Shown: piece after piece, positions 1 through 12,439 of the stretch
How positions within the stretch are numbered: position 1 is the stretch's first letter
Layout of the letters: every line of letters begins with the position of its first letter
Origin: Clavelina lepadiformis
Lineage: Eukaryota; Chordata; Ascidiacea; Aplousobranchia; Clavelinidae
NCBI RefSeq assembly: GCF_947623445.1
Contig: NC_135242.1
Span: 21,080,001-21,144,000 of the forward strand
Reading direction: 5' to 3'
Length of the DNA stretch: 64,000 nucleotides
Position numbers and translations under genes: made by a program
The notes under the pieces: model-generated
What the model saw: the letters and a program-made list of their open reading frames with translations, nothing else
Databases searched by the model: none
Told to the model about the DNA's origin: nothing

Positions 1-966
1 AGAGTTCTCGTGATACTGCTGGGAAGTGTTGGCAAAAACAGAAGTATGTGCCTCTTTACGTCATAATGAATTAAGTACTTTCCTTTCGTCTAGGTATAGG
101 TCTTATGGATAGAGTTCAAGTGCTTTACTGTGTATGAAACCTTCCCATGGACAGACCTTGCAAATGGAAGAAGCGGCCTCACCATACACAGGCGAAAAAG
201 CGATTACTGGTGTCCAAACATGCACACAAGAAACCAACCCAGAACTCAAATCTGGCAGTCGCTCCTAAGCATACGATCGACAAACTTATGAATAACCACA
301 CATCTGAGCTTGCAAATGCTGTTTGCCTTTGCTGCGGCTGGCTGTAGCTATATACACAACACGTTTGTGTCAAACTGGATTGCAGTAAAGGAAATAAATA
401 TTGGTCGGACCTTGATAATTCTGACGTTAACTAGGTGTCATAACACACTAAACTGCTTATCGCTGACGAAACTACCGGATACACCAACAGCGTGAATGCT
501 TTATATCATATCATTATTTATACGCTACAAGTAACACTATGGTAAGTCACTATAGTACTGAAAACCTTGATATATATGACTACGCAGCAACATAAGATGC
601 CACAAACATATATCCCGTTAATAGAGCTTATTTACTTTGTCTCCACAAACTTTTCACATCCTCGAATACAGCCTCACGAAGATCAATGAAAATTAATAAA
701 ATAAGCAAATTACCAAAACATGGCAACAAAGCTACAAAGACAATGAACTAAAACACAGTACAGCATAAGAATTAGCCTTTTTATGTATTAAAATGCATTC
801 ACAGTCATGGTATAACGTTCACAGAACACTAAGCTTTGATGAGTCGGGCAGAAGTAAATTATTAGGAAAATACAACGCGCCACATGAACACTTTATGTAA
901 ATTAGGCCAAAAATCCGCAGCTAGATAAAGATCGCTCAGGAATTGAGGCCGCACACTACGGTATCA
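1..966 (+). repeat. 0.95 kb module, copy 1
   Basis: The same sequence appears at 12440-13368 (reverse) and, interrupted by a transposon, at 14667-14767 plus 16459-17366. Base 1 of the window aligns with 14667, so the window begins inside the repeat unit. The target site used by the hAT insertion in copy 3 is empty here (GTATAGGT at 94-101). The module ends near 966, where it abuts the 5' flank of the lamin-like gene. Short open frames in it (for example 147-347) differ between copies and look like chance. I see no gene in it; function unknown. Confidence 0.8.
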
Positions 967-1829
967 TATGTTTTTTGTGTAATACTTCACACAAGTAATA
1001 CACAAACGAAAATATTATTTGTTATACTGCTACCGTACCTTTCGCTACTTAGCGGTTTTTCTATGTCACTGAGTTCAAATTGGTTAATATTTTCTTTTTG
1101 AAAATGAAAACATCATTGCATGCAATTACTGTACGTGACAAAATACCGAAACAAACTTCTTTTGTTGTTGGCATACGTTTTGCGTAGTGCACTTATTTCT
1201 GCATAACTTTCTTGAATCTGGTTTTTGTTAGCTTAATAAGAAATATAATTTTACCTGTACGTTAGTAACTTGCTTCTGCAACAGGCTTTTACCATGGAAT
1301 TTACATGCAGAATGTATGCTAAAGAAAGTTCTGTTTGATACAAATTGTCCTTGCTGATTTGTGAAATATATTTTTCAACGAAAATAAATTGCATTGCACA
1401 GTTTTTTTGTATTTTTATTTTTCGCCATTATCTGTACAAATCGAAAGTTAAGATGCTAACCGTTGTAGTTATAGCACAATAAAACACATGCTCACGAAGA
1501 ATTAACGAGCAGGAAAATGTGGAAAAGTCCAAGGGCTAGAAACATGCATTTAGCTACGATTTTAATTTTACGATTTACATGGCTGGATCGGCTTTGCGAG
1601 AACAGGTATGCTAACTTACCCATCCAGAAACTTGGAATGTATAGAGTAAGTAAAATATAGCGCCACCATAGGATTGGAATTTTAATAACCCAGCTCCTTA
1701 GATACGCGACGCGACCGCAGCAATAACAACCCAAACTGGCAGATTTGATGTGTGCTGAGTTGTTTTGATTAAGTCAGACTCACTGAGCAATGTAGGCTAA
1801 TCTGTGCTGAGTTTGTTTGATGAAAATAC

Positions 1830-1838
1830 TATATAAAA
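1830..1838 (+). promoter_or_regulatory. TATA-like element of lamin-like gene copy A
   Basis: TATATAAAA lies about 105 bases before the ATG at 1944, a plausible core promoter position. At the matching place in copy B (complement of about 24985-25005) the sequence reads TTATAATTAG, so the box is altered there. No initiator motif was verified. Confidence 0.45.
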
Positions 1839-1943
1839 AATAAGACGCAAGTCAGACTATCGATTAGCCTATTTTCAAAAAGTGTTGGTCACACTTACTT
1901 TGGTCTCGCCCACCTTGTACCCTATCACGTCTGAACGTGCATT

Positions 1944-4900
1944 ATGGCAACGAAACAAACTGACTGCATGGGCGGCGATGCAGATAACACCTTGATATCA
2001 GGGAGAATTGAAGAGAAAGCTGAGTTACAAAACCTTAACCAAAGATTTTCAAATTATATCAATGTTGTGAGACGACAGAGAGAAAAACAGGTATGCAGAT
2101 TTGCATTTGGTGCCGGAGTATTGTGACATTGTATCCGTATCACTGACAAATTTTACAATGTTAACGAAGCGAAATGAGCCACCGTTCAATGTAACCTCCT
2201 TTCAAAGGAAAATTTGCAAACTTTAACAAAAATTGATCCAAGCTATCTGCAAAGCCAAATCTTACCAGGACAAGGCTGCACTTACGCTGAATTTCTTGGC
2301 TACTTTGCAAATTTTGGTTGTATCTGCACATTTGAAAGCTCCTATTTAAGCTACATGTTTTCTTAATAAAAATCCACATTAGCTGCTCATTTTGCAAACG
2401 TAGTGTCAGAGGTGGGCAGTAGGTACTGTACTTTGAAAGTATCGTTTGTAACGGTACGTTTACTTGGCAGAAAATATATAGGCCTAAATGGTTCTGGTAA
2501 TTAGTACTATTTCAAAAAAGTAGTTCAGCACTTTGTCAGTACCGATACTTTTGAATAAAAGATGCTGCTGCAAGTGCAATATTTGCCGCTATCATGCCCC
2601 TGACAAAGGTTACTCCAGGTCAAAACATATTCGACCTTACTTTCTTGTGACTTTTCTTCACATCTGTAGACTAAAAAAACAACAAGCACTAAAACTCGTA
2701 TTAAGGTTTAATTAACATGAACCTTTGAAAACATATTTGTTGAAATTTTGAAATAATCACGTAAAAAGTACAGAGTACCGGGACCGACCAAAATTTCTTA
2801 AAAAACGTAATTCGGTACAGGGATTTGATACTTTTTAAAAAGTGCTGACAGTATCGGTACTGAAACACCATCGCAGTACAGTAATTCGGTTCTGATTATC
2901 TCTGCATAATGTAGTGTTAAGCCAATGCTTTCAATATGTTGGATTTAAAACGTTTTCTGCCATTATGGCTTTTCATGTACTTTTAAACCAATTTGCATCT
3001 GGACATGACGTGTTTGCAGTGACTGAACTTTTGTTGTATGTAACCCATTAACCAATGTTCCCATCAAATTGCATTTCAATGATTACATCAATATTTTGGC
3101 AGTTCAATAAAGTCACCAATACTGTTGATGAACAAAAATGGAGGAATGAAATTGAAAATTTACGATTGAGATATGAACAACAACTATCTGAAATGAGAAC
3201 CCAACTTGAAATTCTGCAATGTGAAAAAAATGAGCTGGAAGCAACTCGTTCAAAATATGATTCAATGTCTTCTGAGTTTGAGGGCAGGTGAGATATAATC
3301 AGGTTTTAGTTGGTAACTTAACATTGGTAGGGTTGGAATTTATATACCAATTGGTTGCGACGATCACCATAAGAGCAAGTATAAAAATTTTATTGATAAA
3401 AAGTTGACACATTTCCAACAATGTGTGTTGTTTTATTGCAACAAGAATAAATTAAAACAATTGATTTTAAGCGTTTTGCTTAAATATGCGTAATATGTTA
3501 CCATTTAACTGGAGGAAAAAGAAATTAAAAAAATAAAAATATTGTTGATGTGCAACGAGCAATCAATTGTTTTCAAAAAACGTGTTGTTCAAAACATGTT
3601 ACCTTTTTAGTTTTAAGTAAACTGTTTATACATGCTTCAGTTGCGACCTTTGCAACCACTTCGAATAATCAGACTTGTAAACATTATTGTTTTGTTTGTG
3701 TAAAATGGTTTGGTCATGAAACATTTATTCCAGTCTTTGCATTATTTAATTCAGTGATGATATCAATATATATAAAACATTTTCTACTTGCTTGTTGTCT
3801 TTCACAAATTAGAAATTGTTGCCTTATCCAAGAACATTGCAGCAACAGTGTGGCACTGGCAAGTATTGAACCTTAATCGCATTTTTGCAAGTTCAACAGC
3901 CTAACTGCTACACTACCAAGCCATATAAATGAAATATTTACTTTAATTGAATTTAATTTTGTCGTGTTCCTTCCTACTCACCTAAAAACATTGAATATTT
4001 ACAACAATTCTAAGACTTCATCAAATAACTTTGTTTTTAGGTTTCTGTCCCTAAACGAAACGGTTTTAAAGCAAACTGATCAAATCACCAAGTTGCAGGT
4101 GGCACTGACAAACAAAGAGTTAGAAGTCCAACAAGCCCAGGCTCAGCTAACCGCTCCACGTACAGAGTTAGAGTCTTGCAAGTTGGAAAGAGATGATCTA
4201 AAAAAGAGACTTGCAGAAGCTGAACGGAGGTATGTGTACTTTTTATCTAACTGTGTTGTTTAAATGATCGTTACTTGCTGTTTGTTTTGTTTTTGTTTAA
4301 CTAAAATGATAAAAATATGTTATTGCTTGTTATACATAGTTGCAATTGATATCGAAAAGCAACAAAAGTAAAATGATAATTAATGCTATGGCAACTTGCA
4401 ATTCTTCTATTGTTACACATGCCAGAGATTAAATGTTTTGTGTCAAAGGTTTCAAACAGGACAGAAGGAAATATTTGATGTCCAGCATCAATTGAATGAT
4501 TATCATACAAGATGCAGCCATGAAATGGTCATTAGTCAACAGGTAGGATTTTAAAATGGTCGTAGAGATACTATATCACCAGAACTGAACAGACTACAGG
4601 AATGGAGACATTAAATTTTTGTTGTACTTGTTAGGAAATCAGCGATCTTCATAATCGATTAGAGAACTCTCGTCAATTAATTCTTGAACTGGAGGAGACA
4701 TCTCCGAAGTCCGGCCAGCAAAACGGTCATGTTTCCGAGATGATGCGAAAAGCTCGAGAATCAAGCGAAATTGAATTGAGGAGGTATATGGAGGAAGCTG
4801 AAGCGAAGCACCAGTTGAATGTGAGTCTTGACAGAAAGATTATCAGATTTTTACCCTCTGTATTGAAGAATTTTCATCATAGTTAAAGGTTATAATTAAA

Positions 4901-7900
4901 GAAAAACATTTTTCTGATAAATTCATTATTGTGTTGGCATTTGTAAAAACAAAATTAGTTGAAACCAACACCAACTAATCATCGGAGTTGTGTTTCACTA
5001 ATTCATATTTAATACTTGTATAGATTTCTGAAATCCGGTTACAAATGGAAGCCGATGCTAACAATTTAACATCATTAATGGAGGCAAATGGAAAATTACA
5101 AGCTGACCTCAACAATGCAATGACTGAACAAAACCTGCTTCAATCTAAGGTTGGTTGGTTGATTGCCTGTAAACTGCGCATTTATGTTGTTAAAGCTTTT
5201 TATGTTTAACGTTGGTTTAAGGAAAAGTGAAATGTGTTTCAATTGTAGCTTTCATCAACTGAATCTGCATACAAAGTAACTCAGACAAGCTTAGATTCTG
5301 AAAGGAAAAGCTTTGAAAGTCAGCGACGAAAGTTGGACAGAAAACTACAAGTGAGTTGAGGACAAATTAAAACTGTTCTTCGCAAAAATTAAAAAATTGT
5401 TACAACAGAAAATCTCAGGGTTATTGCCGTTTCCACAACAAAACTGAGCATTAACATTGGCCCAAGTTTTTTCCACTGTTTTCTGATAAAGAATCAAATT
5501 AGTTTTTGTGAGTGAAAATAAAACTGAATTTATCTTTTATGACTTTGTCTCTTTGTGGCAGGAAACCCAGGATTTGCTCCTGATAAAGGTGAGGGAGCTA
5601 GACTGTGCAAGAGATGCCAATATCCCTTTGCAAACTGAGATCAACATGTTGAAAACTTTAATAGAGGAAGAAGAAAAAAGGTTTGCAACATAAACTAAAA
5701 AGTTTCAGATGTTTTTGGTTGTGGTACTGGATAGGGAATTTTTCTAACTGGCTTGAGGAGTTTGTAAATTTTAATTTTGCCTGGCAAGCTGAGGCTTGTG
5801 CAGAAAATTAAATTTGTCTGTAATTTAGTGGAGCATTAATGCCTTATCCAAACTTTTACATGCTGAGTAAAAGATAGTTGTGAGAGATAGTTAACATTTT
5901 TGCGTCTGTGGTTTTGGATTACTTCTTGGTTTGCCATTGTGATTACCTTGAAACTGGATATGCTTTGGTGTATACAAAGATTGTGTTTAGTGATAAAACA
6001 CAATTACCTACACGCCTTACCCTGCCTTTAACCACTTTCTTTAACCTTTTGTGTCCAATTAATAGGGAGTTTGACCTAGCTAATCCAAAGTATCACACAT
6101 TATACCATGTTATACCATCTTTTCGGTAAAATCATTTCTCTTTGCCAAGGTAACTGATTCATTGATTCCCTAAAACTAATGTTTACCCTTGGAAGAACAA
6201 TGTGCTATTTTAAACTCTGTTTGTTGTCTTTTCCTTCTTGAGTGTTTGCTCATTAGATGATTGACTTTGTGTTACTGATAAGGTTGGGTTTGGAAGGCAC
6301 TAACTATCTCGCTCTAAAGAACGCGGTTACTACTTGCGGAGAAACGGGAAGTTCTTTTCAGACTAAGCTCTTGAATGGCCATCTCGAGAAAACTGAAAAA
6401 GATGTAAGTGTAATCTTTTTAATTTTATTACAAAACGTAACACATATACCGAAAGAATTAATATGCACCCGATTAAAACCTTCCTCCGGCAACTGTATGG
6501 ACAAATATTGATATCGTATTACGCTCACTGACCGCAGTGTGCTGGGTTACTTGCCGTGTCGCCTGAAATTAATTTCGTCACTTGGTAGTTATAATTCAAG
6601 CTTGTTAAATTGATTTCTTAATAAAATTTGATGAATAAAGGTAACTTTTCAAACGTCGTCCGCGAGTCAACAGATGGACTTCAAGACGGGAAGTCGGTTG
6701 AACATGAGCTCCATGTATGAAAGTGCCCTACCTCGCCGCCCCTCGTCCGTGCCCATAGCAACGCGAGGTTTCACGCGGGGACCGCAAGGTACCGAGGGGG
6801 CCGAGGTCTTCAGAGCGCCTTTGGCTGGATCGAAATTTAATGATGAAGACGGGAAAGAGAGAGAAGTACGAGTAAGAATGTGTGTATTGTGTGGACTTGT
6901 TTACTGCAGAATGGCGCAGTATTTTCAATTTGCTTATTTTTTGGCGCGCTTGTGCTACAAATCGTATCCGTTGTCATTCCACTGATGCTTTGGTTTAATC
7001 ACTTGGAAACAGTTTTCCAAGGATATTTCCCGTAATGAGTCCGCTGCAAGTTCCCTCATCTATTTTGAAGAGGAACTGGATGAAGGAGGTCGCGATCTTA
7101 GCAGGAGGTCCGACGAAAGAAGCCCTGGTTTGTCAAGACTTCCTCCACGTCCCAGCAATCCCACTCCTCCAAGGATGCTACCCAGACGTCCAGCGAGTGC
7201 TGTTGGGTCGAGATATGTTCACCTAGATGCAGGTATTCTTTGTTTCAACGTCATTCAGGATCTGTCCGTAGCTGGATTAAGAAATATGGTCAAAAAACGT
7301 TTAGTATCGATCCTATTGCTAAAGCATATGGCAAACAGAATTGATTGGTTGTTTTTGGGAATGGTTCATCATATTTACTGATACCAAGTAGTACAAACTA
7401 GTGGTGTTCAATTCTAAACTAGTTCCAGATGCAATTAAATCGTGGTTCCATGGGATTTACAAACTTTTGACTGAAACATCGTTGTTTGGCTTCAGGTCAA
7501 GGAAGAGATTATTTCGACGCCATGTTCAATGACCTGCGTAAGGACACAATGTACACTAAAGTCACCGAGAACCGAGTCGGTACCGATACGGCAAGAGTGA
7601 CGTCGTCTTTGCATCAGGATCTCATAAACTCCACATCCAGGTTAGTGAAGATAATTTAAAACCGACCTGTTTTCTCTCCTTCGCTGATCAGTTTTCGTTT
7701 GGTGTTAGGGCCGCTTTTTCATTGGTTGAATGAAAACGACAAGTTTTTCCGAGTGCCTAAAAATTTTGTTTGCATTGTATATAAGCAGAAGTACAAGTTG
7801 TCGTCATGTGTGGCCCATGTGAATTAATAGAATTTTACCTAAAAACAATTCGGGAAATAATAGAGTATTTATTTAGTCCAATCATTAAGCCTACCATTAA

Positions 7901-10900
7901 GATTATCAGCTCTTTCGCTTGCTACAAAGAAGCCTTGCGCTATCAACTGGTATCATAACTCTGACTTTGGCTGATAACAGTAGTTTTATTTCAAATAATT
8001 CGCAGTCACGCCATAAGGCCAAGCAAGAACGGGCTGCTTTGGTATTCCGGATCAACCGCAAGGTTTGCTATACTGGGTGCTGTGGTTTTCCATCCTGTGA
8101 TTTATTTTCTCTTGAGATAACCTTCTCACGCTGTTTGCTTTTCAACGCTGCAATACGCTTTGAAACAACTGTTTATTGTACGAGTTACATTTTTTCAACC
8201 ATTGAAAATCGTTTATTCTGCTAGTAGAATCAATCATTTGGGATTGCTGTAGGTAGAATTTTCTTTTCTAAGTGTCTCTAGTTTTTTTAGTTTTGTCTTA
8301 GTAATCTTTTATGTACATTTTCAATACGGTTTAACCCTTACATCGTTATTACAAGAGACTAATAATTTCTGGTTGTTTCCTTCCACTTTTTTTAGGTAAT
8401 CTTGTTCAATTTTTGCATGCGTACAGTTTTGTTTGACTATACGTTTCCTTGTCAACTTCTATACTTTTTATGCAAGCTTTACCACAACTTCATCTAAATC
8501 CTGGGGTTTCGTGCTTCTGTGGTGTTTAGTTTGGTTACTGTACCCTATGCTTAAGAGTTTTATCATTATCTTGTAGTGCCACGGGAAACATGAAATTGGT
8601 TGAGATCGACGAGATCGGCAGATTTGTTCGCGTCCATAACGCTTCCCCCACTCGAACGGAAGACATTGGCGGTTGTTTGTTGCAACAGAACGTCGCTGGA
8701 CATCCGGTCGCTGTCTTCCGGTTTCCGCCAAGAACGAAACTCCAACCTGGGCACACGGCGACGGTAAGTAATTATCAACAATGGTTGATTGCGTTACTTA
8801 CTGACCAACTGACAATTTTCGGCCGTCTTTGAAAATCAAATAAAAATTTTTTCAAGGTTCTGGTTGTTGTAAAAGATGCGAGCTAAGTATATCTGAGGCT
8901 ACAGATACTGCCTAGTGCTGTACGCTACTACACCTCAACGGCAATTTCAAATACCTTAGGCGGTTGACTCTTTTCTTTTAGGTTTGGAGCGCGACTTGTA
9001 ACGAAGGTATCCACGATCCTCCTACCCATTATATATGGAAACAGCTGGACAAGTGGGGCACCGGGCCCGAATGTACAACCATTCTGTGTAAGGCTAATGG
9101 ACAAGCGGTTGCCTGGATGACCTCGGCTCCGGTATGTTGTAGCAATTAAGTAAATTGTTATATTGCGCCCGACTTGGTCTACCCTATTACGCTAAGTCAC
9201 AAAAGTTAGCGAAAGTACAAATTTTTTTTGAGTTATATAACTTAGTTTAGATTGTACTGAACGTCATAATCTATAGTATAGATTCTATACCCACGCGCAT
9301 AATCGGTTTTGTGGTAAACGTTTTCAACTGCTAGTTTAGTTGTAGTTTAATTATCTAAAATCTAATTGATTAAAACAGATTATATTATCTGTAACCAAAA
9401 AGTTTTGCTATTGAGTATGGAGGTAAATTTTGCCTTGGTGCAAATTCGAGTGAATCTTATCATATCTTAGGCTGAAAATTCTTGAAATTTAAGACCTATA
9501 AAGCTGCAGTTTATTATATTCGATACTAAACGCTTCACGCAGTCATTGGGTTATAAAAGCTAGTGCAGTGCAATGGGTCGCCGTGTTCCATTTTGGCGTG
9601 TTGTCTTCTGTAAAAATCGTCTTTCATATGCAGCGCATATCACGTGTATCACGTTCTTATGAGCAACATCAACCAGATGTGAAGAATCAAACGAGGGAAG
9701 TTGAACGGCTGGCGAATGGACTTCAAAATCGTCCCAATCATCCGGTATAGCCTGTCTTTACATGCGCGTGACTTAATATGCATCGCTAATATTATGTCGC
9801 ATATATACAGTAAACTGATTACGTTTAGGTAATACTGTAGTATATTCAATAACAGTTTACTGAATTTAAAATGTTTAATTGCTACACTTGATATTCACGT
9901 ACACATTTTTTCGCATATGACTGTTATTTTGATCAGACAAGTGACGACGCTGATTACAATGGCATTGACGCCGACTATGGAAGAGTCTCTCTGCCTTACC
10001 CTTCGTCGTATAGCGCCGGGCCAACTTTGTATTCAGAGACAGCCTACGCTCCTTCACCTAATCCGGTTATCAAAAGGTGCCTAGCTCGAACTTTATGGGG
10101 TCGTGGTTTGATACCGCTATAGATTATATATATAGTGTTTTTAAGCTGGCTTCTATGCTGCTGTGCGTTGCCATAAACCGAAAGTGTACAATAAATTCCT
10201 CAACTTACGAACATCCGATTTACGAACATTCAGTTTCGTATTTAGGCCTACTCATTACGATATTAACCGCGGGCACTGCATACAGCATTAAACGTCTAAT
10301 CATTGAGATGAAGCTCATTCATAATAATGCTTGTTGGTGCATGAAAGATATTCCCGTCCTGGCATGACCCTACTAGTGCTGGGTACAAGTAACAAAATTT
10401 TATTGTTTAAGGAATAAGTAATTTTTATCAGTAGTTCAAGCAAATCTAGTAAACGACATTCAGGCTTAAAAACATCGAAGCACATCAAAATTGTTACAAC
10501 GCACACATATTCAGTCATATCTAATGGGCGAATAGTTCTTTATTTTTGAAATAACTCACGATAACCAATCATGCTTTCACCATTGACTGCTTTCACAAAA
10601 CGTTTTGATTTTTGAAGCACTTCATATTTTTACGTCACAAATCCATTGTCTACGCTACAAGTAACGTGCATGCGAACATTATCACATGCACTTGGCTAGA
10701 ATTTTGGAACGTTGGTTGAGAGTTGTCTGTTGATTGGACTCGATTCTTTTAACTTATCCTGCAGTGCACAAATGACGGATAGTAAAAAGCGTAGGGCTAG
10801 TGATGCGACATATATAGCACTGTACACCAAGTAACAGTGCAGTACCAACTTACGAACAATTCAACATACGATTACGGACGGCCGTTCGGAACGTAATTCG

Positions 10901-11430
10901 TTCGTAAGTTGAGGAGTCATACTGACTGTCTTTTGATAAATTGTTTGTACCGTAATAATGTTTGTTTATGACGTATTAATAGGGAAAAATCGTCGAGGAT
11001 CCTTCCAACTAGAACAGGTAGCGCTCCACTTCGGAAATACGTTGCTCCGCCCTCTCAACAGCAAGTGAGTTCAGAAAAGAAATCTTCTGCTGACCCTTGC
11101 GGTCAACCTTCACCCAAAGTCGCTCCATTCTCAGCCCCCGCTTTCAGCCGGTCCTCTAAGGACCTAAAAGAGAAATTTAGCGCTGGCGTTACTTCGACGC
11201 CACATTTAAGTGCGTGGCGTGGTTCTAGCGCAACTTCACCCAAGGGCAGCGTCAAACTGTCCCTGCCCGGGACTTTTCTTTCCCCGGGGGACCAACATCG
11301 TCTGGGTATGCAACGCCTACAATCCCATCATAATCTCGAATTTCTGCCACCCATGCCCCGGGCCTTTCCCCCTGTTAACCCCATTTACACACTGAAAGGA
11401 GAAAAGAGTAACGTAGTTCTTTCTCACTAA
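1944..11430 (+). CDS. Lamin-like intermediate filament protein, copy A (17 exons)
   Basis: Exons: 1944-2090, 3103-3287, 4041-4229, 4449-4542, 4635-4820, 5024-5149, 5249-5350, 5562-5680, 6283-6403, 6674-6871, 7013-7232, 7496-7640, 8577-8763, 8982-9131, 9634-9744, 9937-10076, 10983-11430. All junctions are GT-AG with matching phases, giving about 955 residues. A short head is followed by coil 1A (LQNLNQRFSNYINVVRRQ), a rod of roughly 360 residues (lamin-type length) and the helix-termination motif near 377-393 (LQTEINMLKTLIEEEEKR). The tail is unusually long. A lamin tail (Ig-fold) domain fits exons 13-14, about residues 612-723 (e.g. GRFVRVHNAS, GTGPECTTILC). The last exon is Ser/Pro-rich. There is no CaaX box (ends VVLSH) and no obvious basic nuclear signal in the tail, so membrane anchoring like a B-type lamin is unlikely. 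It should form coiled-coil dimers and filaments; a nuclear location is inferred only. Published ascidian lamins are reported to lack much of the tail, so this may be the divergent second lamin-like class. Confidence 0.85.
2407..2904. mobile_element. hAT-type element in intron 1 of copy A
   Basis: It begins CAGAGGTGGGCAGTAGG and ends in a degenerate inverted version (the complement starts CAGAGATAATCAG). Flanks are CGTAGTGT (2399-2406) and CATAATGT (2905-2912), 6 of 8 matching; both differences are G-to-A, as expected of an old 8-bp target duplication. The same element sits in copy B at 22284-22773, so it entered before the gene was duplicated. No transposase seen. Confidence 0.6.
3795..3924 (-). 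mobile_element. tRNA-derived SINE in intron 2 of copy A
   Basis: Read on the - strand it has a tRNA-like head with an A-box-like GGTAGTGTAGCAGTTAGG and a B-box-like GGTTCAATACTTGCC about 35-40 bases later. A tail with TTCTTGGATAAGGCA resembles the conserved tails of invertebrate and fish SINEs. It is shared with copy B (21266-21400), so it predates the duplication. Exact ends were not determined. Confidence 0.55.
10190..10920. mobile_element. Terminal-inverted-repeat element in intron 16 of copy A
   Basis: CCTCAACTTACGAAC near 10198 is mirrored by GTTCGTAAGTTGAGG ending near 10914, and further ACTTACGAAC-like stretches lie just inside both ends. There is no coding capacity, so it looks like a non-autonomous DNA transposon. 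No certain target duplication was found and superfamily is unassigned. Copy B has lost this region. Confidence 0.5.
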
Positions 11431-11595
11431 GTAGATATTCATTCTTCCCGAAATAATTTGCATGTTAGTTTAGAATATACTATCAACCAAAGCAAGATAA
11501 CAGTAAAATTTTTATTTGTAAAATTTGCATGGCGAAGTTTTAGTTGTCTTTACCCATAAATAATGTACTTTCTGGCACTTTTACCTGATATGCTG

Positions 11596-11601
11596 AATAA
11601 A
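11596..11601 (+). terminator. Polyadenylation signal of copy A
   Basis: AATAAA lies about 165 bases after the stop codon at 11430, in AT-rich DNA. The region to about 11660 is still shared with copy B (complement of 17500-17743). Confidence 0.5.
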
Positions 11602-11660
11602 ACAAAAACGTGATAGCTGGTCGCAAATTTGATTTTAAATCAACTTTTTTCCATGTACGA

Positions 11661-12439
11661 ATACGATTTGTTACACAGAAAGCGTTTCTTTTAGAAAAGG
11701 CTCTACAAGGTGTAAGTTATTTTTGCTTAATGCCATACAGTACTTTTAGCTTAACCATGTTATCTTTACTGGTACGATTTATCGCATGTTGCATGTGTTG
11801 ATTTCTGCTGTAACTTGTAGGGAAGACACAATGCTCTTATACATCTATATCTTTTGTTTTGCTAACAAAAGTTTGATAACATAAGAACCGACGCAAATCA
11901 ATACCACCAAGTTGCAGTGTACTCAGTTTACACAGGAATTATTAAATGGTCAAATTAAATGAATTTGAAGTGTGAAATTTGCAAAGAATTTACATCGGTT
12001 TTCATGTTTTAACTTCTAGCTTTAGTCCGTATTTAATGCTTGGAAATTTAGCTGTAACGACATGTGTAGTCTATCACACTTCAAGTAATTCTTGTCACTT
12101 TTTCACCAACTAACTACCTGTCATCTTACTAACACCTCTTCAATCCACCCTACTTCTGCCCCAATTTTCACCCATACTACAACCCAAATGTAGACCCCAA
12201 TTTACCAGCAGAAGTTGGCGACCAATGGCAACGCGGACTTGATTGAACTGACCACTCAGAAATCTGTTCGTTCAAAATATGGATTCGATTTTATGACGCA
12301 CCCTCCGAAGGTAGTCAATTATGACGGCACAGTACGCGAGCGCTAGATCTGGACCCACGTGCCTGCTTCGGCTTAAGTAACATGGAATATTTGACTGAAT
12401 TATGCCAAAATTTTAACTGAACACTGTACCGTTTCGTAT
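11661..12439. other. Copy A 3' flank, partly absent from copy B
   Basis: There is no gene. Arm homology breaks off near 11680 and resumes near 12325-12360 (ACGCGAGCGCTAGATCTGG against the complement of about 17475). About 0.65 kb is therefore unique to this arm, either inserted here or deleted in copy B. No inverted terminal repeats were recognised, so the mechanism is unknown. Confidence 0.5.

Noticed and set aside
147-347. 66-codon frame in the 0.95 kb module
   Set aside because: Present in three copies, but the frame is altered or lengthened differently in each, with no family match or clear codon bias.
3550-3876. 108-codon frame in intron 2 of copy A (and 107 codons in copy B)
   Set aside because: Overlaps the SINE on the other strand and lies between well-defined exons; conserved only because both arms are duplicates.
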